This document shows, in pieces, positions 14,223-22,618 of a DNA stretch of 27,986 nt. Within the stretch, counting starts at the first letter, position 1; each line of letters starts with the position of its first letter. The notes beneath the pieces were generated by a model. That model saw nothing but the letters and a program-made list of their open reading frames with translations. It ran no database searches and was not told the DNA's origin. The stretch covers positions 1 to 27,986 of IMG/VR virus record IMGVR_UViG_3300020428_001196. One strand, 5' to 3'. The translations under genes and the position numbers were made by a program. The stretch is from a virus.

Positions 14223-14934
14223 GGTTGTGTTCTCCCATCAAATCAAATGCAAGAGCAATGTGTGTATTAACACCCCAGTGTTCTCCATCACGACTAACAT
14301 CTTTATATCTTATATCACTACCAGTTAATTCAATCTTCTTTGGTACTAGATTATTTAAAATCCCTTCATACATCATTCTACGACTTTTATTATAACCCAC
14401 CTCATCGGCTGATGTAAAGAATTGAGTCAAACCACCTATATTAAATTCTTTTTCTTGATTTTCCACCATCATAGCTTGAAGAGGCAAAACAGTATCATCT
14501 TCTAATATAAGAGAATTCCGTGAGTCGAATGTCCATTCCCAAATAACAAATAGAGGTATTCGTCTGGATAAGTACCAGATAAGATTAAATATATTAACAT
14601 CATTTGAGGCGATAGGCAAACTAAGATTATAATAATCCAGCCCCAAATACTGTCCAATAATGTCTGGATACGTTTTTTCAATAGGAACTCCTAATCCAAA
14701 TGTTTGCGAACCACCTATAACTAGAAAGTGGTTTTGTCCTCCAATCAACGCCTCTGAACGATGTCCATACTCATTAAATTGATAATCTACCTCAAATTCA
14801 TAATCGTGATTATACCCTGTCCTATTGAATAGTCCTCGGAAATCTGGATTATCTGAAAAAAGATGTTTAGAAGAAAAATGTGCATCATAACCGATATATC
14901 CATCCTTTATCTTCGGAAAAATCTTTTTAATCAC
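14194..14934 (-). CDS. SGNH hydrolase-like protein, larger form
   Basis: 246 residues from GTG 14934, which lies in the dehydrogenase stop region (8-base overlap). N-terminal 65 residues have no recognised motif (FEVDYQFNEYGHRSE). Then FLVIGGSQTFGLGVP (S76), YYNLSLPIASND for block III-like, WEWTFDSRN and SRDGEHWGVNTH with the DxxH-type pair D216/H219. The pattern is that of the SGNH superfamily as found in phage and lipopolysaccharide clusters. Three such proteins around one carbamoyltransferase suggest several acylation or deacylation steps, or divergent non-catalytic copies. Confidence 0.72.
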   Translation of the reverse strand: MIKKIFPKIKDGYIGYDAHFSSKHLFSDNPDFRGLFNRTGYNHDYEFEVDYQFNEYGHRSEALIGGQNHFLVIGGSQTFGLGVPIEKTYPDIIGQYLGLDYYNLSLPIASNDVNIFNLIWYLSRRIPLFVIWEWTFDSRNSLILEDDTVLPLQAMMVENQEKEFNIGGLTQFFTSADEVGYNKSRRMMYEGILNNLVPKKIELTGSDIRYKDVSRDGEHWGVNTHIALAFDLMGEHNLERYSNSRG

Positions 14935-16093
14935 TTCTACGCCTAGTGTTGCCGTAGTGATACACCTCGTGATTTGAACTTTTATGAGTCCGCCATGGGT
15001 CTATAATCATTCTCTTCTTTTTTAATTTTTCCAAAGCAGATAAATCATCACATTCGTGAACCTTAAATACTACATCTGATTTATTCAATTCTGCCAATTC
15101 TCCACCAAGTTCTAACACATAGTATTGTACCAACAGACTATAGCTACCATTCGTATATTGGACTTTCGGTTTGTATGAATCGGAAGTGAAGTGTATTTTA
15201 TTACCAAACTCTAAAGCTTTCTCGGCGAGGTTTTTTGCTTGAGCCTCGCGTGATGTCATAACTGCATCGAACAAGTCATATCCAAGTTTCAATTCTTTCG
15301 CCATGTACCTAAGAGCAATATTATCTCTTGGGTGACATGCACCACCATCTCCCATACCAGCCTTCATGTAAGAAGGCCCCATAATTCTTTGGGTACTGTC
15401 CTTCAGTGCATCTGTAACGACATCGACATCAATATAACCTTGTTTTTCTGATACGTCTTGTATCATGTTAACAAGACCAATCTTGGTGCTAATGAATGTG
15501 TTGTAAAATACTTTGATACATTCGCACTCATCCCAAGTCCCTATGACATATCTAGGTTTGTTTTCCATGATACCTTCATAAAAATATTGCAACTCAAAAG
15601 CTTCTGCTGACTGTTCACCATCAAAAGTTCCAATCATTACCATCTCAGGATTTACCATATCCCAAGCAACAGTTCCCATGGCAATTAAATAAGGATTATA
15701 TACAAACCTAGTATTCTGAATATCTGGTGCGATATTATATCTGACGGTGCCAGGCAATACGGTGCTAATGAGAACAAGTATCTGATCACGAGTCATGTGT
15801 TTATCACACTCTGCGATGACATCGGTAACAATTTTATAATCAAAATCTCTTGGTTCTAAATGAGAAGTGGGTAATTTCCCATCATATAACTCATCATGTG
15901 GAGTAGGAACAGCTACGAATACAATGTCACTTTCCTTACACACTTCCTCAATACTGAGAACAATTTTTACACTATCACTCTGAACTCTTTTCTTATCGTA
16001 TCCAACAACATCATGTCCCTTTTGTGATATAACTTCGGCACAAGGCATACCTAATTTGCCCAAACCTATAAATCCAATATTAGCGCTTTTCAT
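14927..16093 (-). CDS. UDP-glucose/GDP-mannose dehydrogenase family protein
   Basis: 388 residues (family usually 390-450). NAD-binding motif GFIGLGKLG at 7-15 with VVGYDKK. VAVPTPHDE, STVLPGTV and NPYLIAMGTVAWDMVNPE correspond to the known nucleotide-sugar dehydrogenase blocks. The active-site helix DECECIKVFYNTFISTKIGLVNM keeps Lys194 and Asn198, and the catalytic cysteine is present, C253 in GMGDGGACHPRDN (canonical GGxCxPKD). The C-terminal UDP-binding domain is shorter and divergent. Product would be a UDP- or GDP-uronic acid, a substrate for the glycosyltransferases here. Overlaps the next gene by 14 bases. Confidence 0.9.
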   Translation of the reverse strand: MKSANIGFIGLGKLGMPCAEVISQKGHDVVGYDKKRVQSDSVKIVLSIEEVCKESDIVFVAVPTPHDELYDGKLPTSHLEPRDFDYKIVTDVIAECDKHMTRDQILVLISTVLPGTVRYNIAPDIQNTRFVYNPYLIAMGTVAWDMVNPEMVMIGTFDGEQSAEAFELQYFYEGIMENKPRYVIGTWDECECIKVFYNTFISTKIGLVNMIQDVSEKQGYIDVDVVTDALKDSTQRIMGPSYMKAGMGDGGACHPRDNIALRYMAKELKLGYDLFDAVMTSREAQAKNLAEKALEFGNKIHFTSDSYKPKVQYTNGSYSLLVQYYVLELGGELAELNKSDVVFKVHECDDLSALEKLKKKRMIIDPWRTHKSSNHEVYHYGNTRRRSD

Positions 16094-17120
16094 ATAATTC
16101 CTCTATCCATCTTTCATTATCTGCAAATAAACCCAATACTCTATCTCTATTATGATAGAGTCTACTCTTTAAAGATTCATATAACTTCTCAACCTCTTCT
16201 AAGTTGAGTTCTGCAATGTTATTCAAATCTTCGACTATGTTTTCACATCTCTTCTCATAATCTGGTTCGTCTTTGTTTGAATTTGGAAACACATCTTCAA
16301 ACGTATCAACACCCCAAGTTCTCAATTTTCTATAGATATTCTCATCCCCTATTATAACATAAGGGCGGAGACCAATCAAGGGTTTGAAAGTCTTTTCACT
16401 TATAAACACATCACTGTGGGTGGTTGACTCGGTGACAACATTCACAAAGTGACTGTTCCAGTGAGCGGGGTCTCCCAAAGAGATAATATCATTTGAAATG
16501 TGTTCGTTGGATACCTTTTCCCAATCTTCAAGCATTTTTACATAAACTGGATGCCTCTCTGACAAAATTCTGGGGTGTTCAAAGTTGTATCTATTATCAG
16601 ATTCTATGACTGATATATTGCCTACCCTGTCTAAACCATCATTGAATATCTTATTGAGAAGATAAGCTCTATGGTCATTGCACTTTCTGTTCAGTGACAT
16701 AAAGTGATACTTAAAATCTGGTTTTGTTAGATATTCATCATTAAAGAAGTAATCACGATAAAACTTGATAAACGATATCCAAAAACTAAAGTAGTGGCCA
16801 TCTCCAGTGTTCCCTATGTGTTCCGTATCATAGTGGTCTGATAAAAACTTGTGCATCTCTTTTGTTTGGTCTGTGCATTGTGTGTTTTCCCAATCCATCC
16901 CAGACAACAACCACACCTTCTCATCTGAAATTCTGCCAGTCCATTGTTTCAATCTGCTACAATAACCCTCATCACTAAACCAAGTAGTATTAATAACAAT
17001 ATGTTTGTCTGGTACATGTGCCATCAGTTTATTTGCAAAACGAGACTCAAATTCAGTTATCAAACTACTACCTGTTCTGAGCGGGACACCTACACCATTT
17101 CTTGACCAATAATTTTTCAT
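16080..17120 (-). CDS. glycosyltransferase-like protein (phage EKT family)
   Basis: 346 residues. A first half of weak similarity to anything I know (WLLSGMDWENTQ) is followed by YHFMSLNRKCNDHRAYLLNKI (138-157), then VNVVTESTTHSDVFISEKTFKPLIGLRPYVIIGDE (226-260) and LRTWGVDTFEDVFP. The ES...F(I/V)(S/T)EK..KPL....P block recalls the nucleotide-sugar-binding C-terminal part of GT10-like and GT-B enzymes. The same two blocks recur in the 628-residue protein and, in part, in the 328-residue protein of this window, so they form one phage family. Its overlap with both neighbours (14 and 4 bases) places it in the island operon beside the dehydrogenase. Sugar and acceptor are not readable. Confidence 0.7.
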   Translation of the reverse strand: MKNYWSRNGVGVPLRTGSSLITEFESRFANKLMAHVPDKHIVINTTWFSDEGYCSRLKQWTGRISDEKVWLLSGMDWENTQCTDQTKEMHKFLSDHYDTEHIGNTGDGHYFSFWISFIKFYRDYFFNDEYLTKPDFKYHFMSLNRKCNDHRAYLLNKIFNDGLDRVGNISVIESDNRYNFEHPRILSERHPVYVKMLEDWEKVSNEHISNDIISLGDPAHWNSHFVNVVTESTTHSDVFISEKTFKPLIGLRPYVIIGDENIYRKLRTWGVDTFEDVFPNSNKDEPDYEKRCENIVEDLNNIAELNLEEVEKLYESLKSRLYHNRDRVLGLFADNERWIEELYEKR

Positions 17121-19003
17121 AGTCCGTATGTAGAGGGTCTTACTTGTTTTAAAACATCTAACAACCTATCCCTCCTCCCATCAGTGTCATTTTTAAATTT
17201 TTCGTGATTGTATTTTATAACAGGTAATGCTTCATTGTATCTCTGTTTCTTTTCACTGTCAGTTAGTGCGTGCCATATCTCAAGATTTCTTACAAGAGCG
17301 CCAAACCTCTCTTTTGGGTCTTTTAGTGTGTCGTATCTCTCATCAAACATCATTGGATAAGTTTTATACCCAATAGACCTAAGATACTCCAGAGTTCCAG
17401 CAGAACCCATAACCATGAATGGGTGACAATAGGCCAAAGGTTTGTAAATTTTTTCTGTGAGTTGTATACATTCATTGTCAACAGCAAACAAAGTTTCCGA
17501 TACCAAACTAAAATAGGTTTCCTCATAGTGTTCGACACTCAAAATTCTATCGTCAGCATCGACCATTTCAGAATTCTCGTTTTCTAATTCAATGACATTA
17601 TGTTCATGCCAAAAATCCCAAAAATGTTTTTTCTGTGACCTAAAAGAAAAAATATCAGTAGAGTCATGTGTGACATCGTTCAACCAGTGGTTGACCTCCT
17701 TTATCTTGTTGGGGTCTATATCTCTAAAAATATCATTTTTCCAGTGATAAGTTCCATCGTCATCTATTAGTTGGTCTCGTGCAAGAAAACTAATTCTAGA
17801 ATTAGTATTATCATATCCCAATCTAAAAAGTTCAGAAACCATGGCAGACCTATGGGGTCTTACTCTAGCATTGAGACAAATTAAATCTCTAGTTTTATTT
17901 TCTGCGTTAGGTATACCCTTCAACATCTCCACATGATGAAGCATCTGAGTATTACCATTGATATTAATCTGAGACATTCTTCCTTTCTGCATACTCAAAT
18001 GTCTTGGGGGTATAGGTAGAGGTTTTAATTTTTCTTGGTATTCTTTTGGCATGTTATGAATTTCTATAAAACACTCTGGCCATCTAGAATAGTTATTCAC
18101 ACCAAAAATATCTTTAGTCCACTCTGCTTGTCTCCACTCTCCATTGAACTTTTCGTTTTTGGGATTAAATCTGACACACGTTCTGTTAGTCCATTCTTGA
18201 AAATATAATTGATTGAAGAAATCATATCCCACCACGGCGGTAAACTTAGGATACTCACCAACAGAAGTTTTTTCCTTCTCTGCGTGATACCTATCATAAT
18301 TTATTTCAGCATTTAAATCACCATAGACCATCATAAAAATTCCATTTTGCAGTTCTTCATTTATAATACTCTGGTGAAGAACATCCATCCACTCTTCCAT
18401 CTGTTTCATATTCGATTGTTGTTTATAACTAAACCCCTCGTGTGGAAACCAAAACACACAAGCCATTTGTCTTCTGCGAATAAGGTCTTTTACTTTGGGA
18501 GACATCTTAGCCAAGAACTGATTAAGATAGGAATGAACTTGAGTTACTTCTATGAAATAAAGATTGTCTGTTTTTCGATATTCGTCTTCATCCCAACTGG
18601 CGATTGGCCTAATTTTATATGGGGCGCCAACAATATTATAATTATGAAGAATCTCAGAAGTGCCACCAAATTTATTCAGCCACTTTTCATCGGACTTAGC
18701 ATCTTCTGGGTTGACAACATCATTAGCGTATCCAGACAAATTCTTTTGAGGCCACACAGTTGGATTCTCATAATAATCTCTAGTAGACCCCGCTATATCA
18801 TCATACCACAAAACAGGGGCATGAACGTCAACAAGTTTTAGTTCTTCTTCTTTTGGTGTCGCTAGAATTTTTTTAAGGTATAGAACTTCTTCAAGAACTT
18901 GTTCCAAGGCCGTCCTCTGATTCCGCTTGAGGTATTCAACTTCTTCAAGAACTTGTTCTAATAATATCTTGACGGTTCCAAGGCCGTCCTCTGATTCCGC
19001 CAT
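17117..19003 (-). CDS. large glycosyltransferase-like protein with N-terminal coiled-coil repeat
   Basis: 628 residues. Residues 14-45 carry two copies of an 18-residue unit (LLEQVLEEVEYLK and ALEQVLEEVLYLK), a likely coiled coil encoded by a recent DNA duplication. The region 60-340 is unfamiliar (WFPHEGF at 185-191, PKFTAVVGYDFFNQLYF). The C-terminal part has LICLNARVRPHR (374-385) and ETLFAVDNECIQLTEKIYKPLAYCHPFMVMG (503-533) with YLRSIGYKTYPMMFDERYD, the two blocks shared with the 346- and 328-residue proteins. The start ATG has no clear Shine-Dalgarno site and lies 59 bases inside the end of the preceding radical SAM gene, in a different frame. I infer a two-part transferase, oligomerised through the coil. 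Confidence 0.7.
   Translation of the reverse strand: MAESEDGLGTVKILLEQVLEEVEYLKRNQRTALEQVLEEVLYLKKILATPKEEELKLVDVHAPVLWYDDIAGSTRDYYENPTVWPQKNLSGYANDVVNPEDAKSDEKWLNKFGGTSEILHNYNIVGAPYKIRPIASWDEDEYRKTDNLYFIEVTQVHSYLNQFLAKMSPKVKDLIRRRQMACVFWFPHEGFSYKQQSNMKQMEEWMDVLHQSIINEELQNGIFMMVYGDLNAEINYDRYHAEKEKTSVGEYPKFTAVVGYDFFNQLYFQEWTNRTCVRFNPKNEKFNGEWRQAEWTKDIFGVNNYSRWPECFIEIHNMPKEYQEKLKPLPIPPRHLSMQKGRMSQININGNTQMLHHVEMLKGIPNAENKTRDLICLNARVRPHRSAMVSELFRLGYDNTNSRISFLARDQLIDDDGTYHWKNDIFRDIDPNKIKEVNHWLNDVTHDSTDIFSFRSQKKHFWDFWHEHNVIELENENSEMVDADDRILSVEHYEETYFSLVSETLFAVDNECIQLTEKIYKPLAYCHPFMVMGSAGTLEYLRSIGYKTYPMMFDERYDTLKDPKERFGALVRNLEIWHALTDSEKKQRYNEALPVIKYNHEKFKNDTDGRRDRLLDVLKQVRPSTYGL
18876..19000. repeat. 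two interleaved direct repeats
   Basis: A perfect 26-base repeat occurs at 18901-18926 and 18975-19000 (offset 74, not a multiple of three). A near-perfect 31-base repeat occurs at 18876-18906 and 18930-18960 (offset 54, three mismatches), giving the 18-residue coiled-coil repeat. The 26-base copies are read in different frames. They lie across the overlap between the radical SAM gene end and the transferase start. Confidence 0.95.
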
Positions 19004-20111
19004 TATCTAATATCTCGTACCATTCTGGGAAAGTCTCTTCAAAATTTTCATCCCTAATTTTATCGAATTTCTCAGTCACATTAATAAAACCAAGATCTAA
19101 ACTATGCATCTCCGCATCTTGCATCATAAAGTTTATGATTGATTCAACATCAGAAGTATTTATAATCTTTTTTTGAACCTTCAATTTTACCTCATCTGGC
19201 ATATTGCGAATACAATATTGGCCTGGATAATGAAGTATGTTAAAATACACATGCGTATCATTAAATTTATCCATAAACTCTGGGATATCATACACATTAA
19301 ATATACTCACTGTGTGACATATTTGAATATGTAAGTATTCCTTAGATTTGAAGTAATTAAAGTTATCCCAAACTTCATCCCACTTCGCACCATGTCTTAT
19401 ATATTCAAATTTCTTGAACAACCCATCGATACTGAACATCACTTCACAAAATTTGAACTCTTTCCACAAGTCAAAAACATCTTCTGGTGGTCTATGAGTT
19501 CCATTTGTATTATAGTGTATTGATATATTTTTTGCATGGCCAGATTCAACAACCTTCCTCAACAACTCAAAGTGTTGTTCAATCATAAACGGTTCGCCGC
19601 CAGTAAAGTCCATTTGTTCTACTGTCGGTATTATTTCAAACAACTCATCCCAAATGGTTGGATTCTTTTTAATCCAAAGAGCGTCCTTATCATCAAGAAC
19701 TCTGCCATATGCTTTTATTTCATCACCCTTCCAACTGGAAGAGTTTACACTACCACAACTACGACATTTTAGATTACATAATGTTCCAAACTTCAAGTCC
19801 ATATAAACAGGATTTTCAATAGGGTTCCCCACTCTATCTTTATATGCATCAAATCTTTCTCTATCCTGTAGACGTTTAGACTTGTATCCGGCTTTTTCAT
19901 TCTGCCAACACATGGCACACCCTGACGGTTTTTTACCATCAAGGAAGTCTTGTCTTAACTTTTGATATTTCTCTCCATGCCAGATATCAAGGAAACTCTC
20001 TTCTTTCAAGTTTCCCATTGGTTCACCAGTGTATAAACAACAGGGGTTTGCAGTACCCGCCGTTGAAAATTCACTGTGAACCCAAGGCAATAAACAAATA
20101 GTATCACTCAT
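18945..20111 (-). CDS. radical SAM enzyme with N-terminal SPASM-like block (copy A)
   Basis: 388 residues. N-terminal cysteine block: C6 in CLLPWVH, C24/C25 in NPCC, GNLKEESFLDIW, then C65/C68 in CAMCW. This is a SPASM-like auxiliary-cluster pattern (CxxPW...CC...GNL...IW...CxxC), here before the radical SAM domain rather than after it. Radical SAM motif CNLKCRSC, C112/C116/C119; SAM-binding GGEPF at 171-175; then SIHYNTNGT and FSIDGLFKKFEYIRHGAKWDEV. Ends with KIRDENFEETFPEW. Such enzymes cleave S-adenosylmethionine to start radical chemistry on peptides, sugars or metabolites. First of four consecutive paralogues, overlapping its neighbours by 59 and 8 bases. Confidence 0.93.
   Translation of the reverse strand: MSDTICLLPWVHSEFSTAGTANPCCLYTGEPMGNLKEESFLDIWHGEKYQKLRQDFLDGKKPSGCAMCWQNEKAGYKSKRLQDRERFDAYKDRVGNPIENPVYMDLKFGTLCNLKCRSCGSVNSSSWKGDEIKAYGRVLDDKDALWIKKNPTIWDELFEIIPTVEQMDFTGGEPFMIEQHFELLRKVVESGHAKNISIHYNTNGTHRPPEDVFDLWKEFKFCEVMFSIDGLFKKFEYIRHGAKWDEVWDNFNYFKSKEYLHIQICHTVSIFNVYDIPEFMDKFNDTHVYFNILHYPGQYCIRNMPDEVKLKVQKKIINTSDVESIINFMMQDAEMHSLDLGFINVTEKFDKIRDENFEETFPEWYEILDNGGIRGRPWNRQDIIRTSS
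19157..19164 (-). promoter_or_regulatory. TATAAATA octamer inside radical SAM copy A, possible late promoter
   Basis: Perfect TATAAATA on the minus strand, about 147 bases upstream of the large glycosyltransferase start. It is within coding sequence, where ATA AAT codons can create it by chance. Confidence 0.3.
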
Positions 20112-21357
20112 CTATAATCTCTTGCCAATAATACATGTCACGCAACTCATCAAATACTTCAACAAAATTTTCGTCCCTGAGTTTGTCTAACATTTGCATC
20201 CTGTAAACAAACTCATTCAAGAACCATTCCGTGTCCTCTTTGAAATCTTGTTCCATATGAGTCTTTAAGGACTTAAATCCTTGACTAGCATTTGGAGCTC
20301 TATTTCCACCATCAAGGAAATCTATATGTTGTTGATACTTTTCAGACAACACCCTTTTATATTTTTTTGGCAATATTCTCATATCAAGATGCATGGGTTC
20401 AGTAACAATGTTCACAAAAAACTTATCATAATCATCAATCAACCCTAGTCTAACTAACTCGTGGTGAAATGGTATTATATGAAAAGAATTCTGTATACTG
20501 GTGGTGCAAGAGACATAAAAGTGTGCGTGTGAGTTTTTCTGTTTCATTTTGATTCGGTTTTCAACAAACTGATCCCACTTAAATCCACTGCGAATAAATT
20601 CACCCTGTTCGTGCATACCATCAACACTACAACCAATCTCAATGTTTTTAAATTTGGGCCAAAAATCTAATACGTTCAAATCTTTGTATCTCATTTCACT
20701 GAAATTTGTATTATATCTAATCAGAACATGATGCATACCCAACCTGTCAAGTTCTTTCAATATGCGATAATGTTCTTCCATGATAAGAGGTTCGCCACCA
20801 GCAAAGTATATTTCTTCAACATATTGAAAGTGTGGCAAAACCTGTTCCCACAAGTCATAGTTTCTTTCTTTTGGTATATCATCTGGCAAAAATGATCTCC
20901 CTGTTTCAATGAGAGCAATTTTCTTCGTATCACCATACCAACCACTACTCAACTGCGGCCCACAACTACGGCATTTAAAGTTACATATGTTTGAGAACCT
21001 AAAGTCCCAATATGGCAATTTAAATTCTGGAACAGAACCATCGGGTTGAGTGGTAGCAATTATGTCCTGATAATGACTCCAACTTTTGTTTGCTCTATGA
21101 CGCATAGAGTGACCACCATCATCCTCTTGCTTCCAACACCTAATGCATGATTCGGGTTTCTTGCCGTCAAGCATTTCTAAGCGTAGTTTTTTCTGTTGTT
21201 CTCCGTTGAAAATCTCTTCTAATGTATTCTCATTTAAGTTGCCAGAGATATGTTCCATTGGAGTTAAACAACATGGATATGTGTTACCGTTTGGCCATGT
21301 GTGCAAGTGTACCCACGGCAACATGCACATACTTGGTGATGAACTTGGTCTACTCAT
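20104..21357 (-). CDS. radical SAM enzyme with N-terminal SPASM-like block (copy B)
   Basis: 417 residues, from ATG 21357 overlapping copy C by 8 bases. Cysteine block: C11 (CMLPWVHLHTWPNG), C29/C30 (YPCC), GNLNENTLEEIF, C71/C74 (CIRCW). Radical SAM motif CNFKCRSC at C125/C129/C132; AGGEPL in the SAM-binding strand; IRYNTNFSEM, IGCSVDGMHEQGEFIRSGFKWDQF; ends KLRDENFVEVFDEL. It shares its layout with copy A but carries distinct inserts (FLPDDIPKERNYDLWEQVLPHFQ) and so is probably not a redundant duplicate. Confidence 0.92.
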   Translation of the reverse strand: MSRPSSSPSMCMLPWVHLHTWPNGNTYPCCLTPMEHISGNLNENTLEEIFNGEQQKKLRLEMLDGKKPESCIRCWKQEDDGGHSMRHRANKSWSHYQDIIATTQPDGSVPEFKLPYWDFRFSNICNFKCRSCGPQLSSGWYGDTKKIALIETGRSFLPDDIPKERNYDLWEQVLPHFQYVEEIYFAGGEPLIMEEHYRILKELDRLGMHHVLIRYNTNFSEMRYKDLNVLDFWPKFKNIEIGCSVDGMHEQGEFIRSGFKWDQFVENRIKMKQKNSHAHFYVSCTTSIQNSFHIIPFHHELVRLGLIDDYDKFFVNIVTEPMHLDMRILPKKYKRVLSEKYQQHIDFLDGGNRAPNASQGFKSLKTHMEQDFKEDTEWFLNEFVYRMQMLDKLRDENFVEVFDELRDMYYWQEIIDE

Positions 21358-22618
21358 ACTTTTTTATCAACTCATACAACTCTGGAAAATACTCCTCAAA
21401 TTTTTTCTTGGTGCTTACATCCAAAGCTCTAGTTTTTTGGAAAAAAGTTTCCATGTTTGATTTTTGATAACTGCCCCACTGACCTTCACCACCGTCAAAA
21501 TAATTTTTTATATCATTGTATCCCTGATATCCCTCCAATCTTTTTACTATGATATCTTGCACTTCCTGTGGTAATATCCTACAATCAAAATGCTCTGGGT
21601 CAGTAACAAAGTTATGACTTATATGTAACGAGTCATCTTCGGCGGGATGTCCTACAAGGGGGACTTTATCTTTAAAGAAATCATAGAACTCTGGTATGTA
21701 GTAAACATTGTATGTGGATACAGTTTGAAGTATATTGTAGTCAATGTTTTTATATCGAGCAGACATACTCATCATCCAATCAAGGAATGACAAAACCTTA
21801 GGCCACTTAGTGAATGTTCTTATATATTCATTTCTATCACCAACACAATCGATAGATAACATAAACTGTATGTGTTTAAAATTTTTCCAAACTTCCTCAA
21901 ATTTTTTATTGATAGTGGTGCAGTTGGTAGAGTATACAATTTGAACATTTTTAGCTAAGTCTCTTTCAACAAGGGTAGCAAGAAAGTCCATGTGTTTATC
22001 GACAATGAATGGTTCACCACCGTTAATATACAACACCTTGAGTTTATCACACCGTGTTATAAGTTTGTCCCAAAATCCTTGGTCTAAAGGCCAATTGAAA
22101 TTCTTTTGGGTCAACATCTCTGGGAGAGATGGTCTCTCAGGATAAATTGTGTCCCAATCCTTTAACCACCTAGAAGACGAGTAAGGATTGCAAGTGCGAC
22201 ACTGAACATTACAGTGATTGCCAAGACGTAGTTCCACAAATTCATAGTTGACCTCCTTTAAAGTTCCATCCTTATTAGTGATACTCATTGCGTGGTCAAT
22301 GTCCATAGGAACACGGCGATTTTCATAATACCTTTTACTTTTCATGCCGGCACTTTCTAAGTCCCAACACTTACGGCATTCTTTGGGTTTCTGTCCCTGT
22401 AACATAGCAAGTCGAACTTTACTGAAACTATCAGAGTTGGTTATTTCAGCAAAGTCATCAACATTCTGTAGAGTCACCAGTTTTCTAGTTAATCCTTCAT
22501 CTCCATTAAACGCCTGCGACATTCCTTGGTGTTGCTCAGACTCACAACAAAGTGTGCATACACCGTGTGGATGAGTCGCTAAATGATTCCAAGGTAACGA
22601 ACAGAATGTTTCACTCAT
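21350..22618 (-). CDS. radical SAM enzyme with N-terminal SPASM-like block (copy C)
   Basis: 422 residues. C6 (CSLPWNHLATHPHG), C24/C25 (LCC), a longer insert of about 30 residues than in A and B, then C81/C84 (CRKCW). Radical SAM motif CNVQCRTC at C136/C140/C143; NGGEPF; YSTNCT; MLSIDCVGDRNEYIRTFTKWPKV. The C-terminal FDGGEGQWGSYQKSN and EEYFPELYELI close the fold as in A and B. Starts in the 4-base overlap ATGA with copy D's stop, so translation is coupled. Substrate unknown. Confidence 0.92.
   Translation of the reverse strand: MSETFCSLPWNHLATHPHGVCTLCCESEQHQGMSQAFNGDEGLTRKLVTLQNVDDFAEITNSDSFSKVRLAMLQGQKPKECRKCWDLESAGMKSKRYYENRRVPMDIDHAMSITNKDGTLKEVNYEFVELRLGNHCNVQCRTCNPYSSSRWLKDWDTIYPERPSLPEMLTQKNFNWPLDQGFWDKLITRCDKLKVLYINGGEPFIVDKHMDFLATLVERDLAKNVQIVYSTNCTTINKKFEEVWKNFKHIQFMLSIDCVGDRNEYIRTFTKWPKVLSFLDWMMSMSARYKNIDYNILQTVSTYNVYYIPEFYDFFKDKVPLVGHPAEDDSLHISHNFVTDPEHFDCRILPQEVQDIIVKRLEGYQGYNDIKNYFDGGEGQWGSYQKSNMETFFQKTRALDVSTKKKFEEYFPELYELIKKYE

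Noticed and set aside
18876-19000. CRISPR-like repeats
   Set aside because: Only two copies of each repeat, unequal spacing, and lying in coding sequence.
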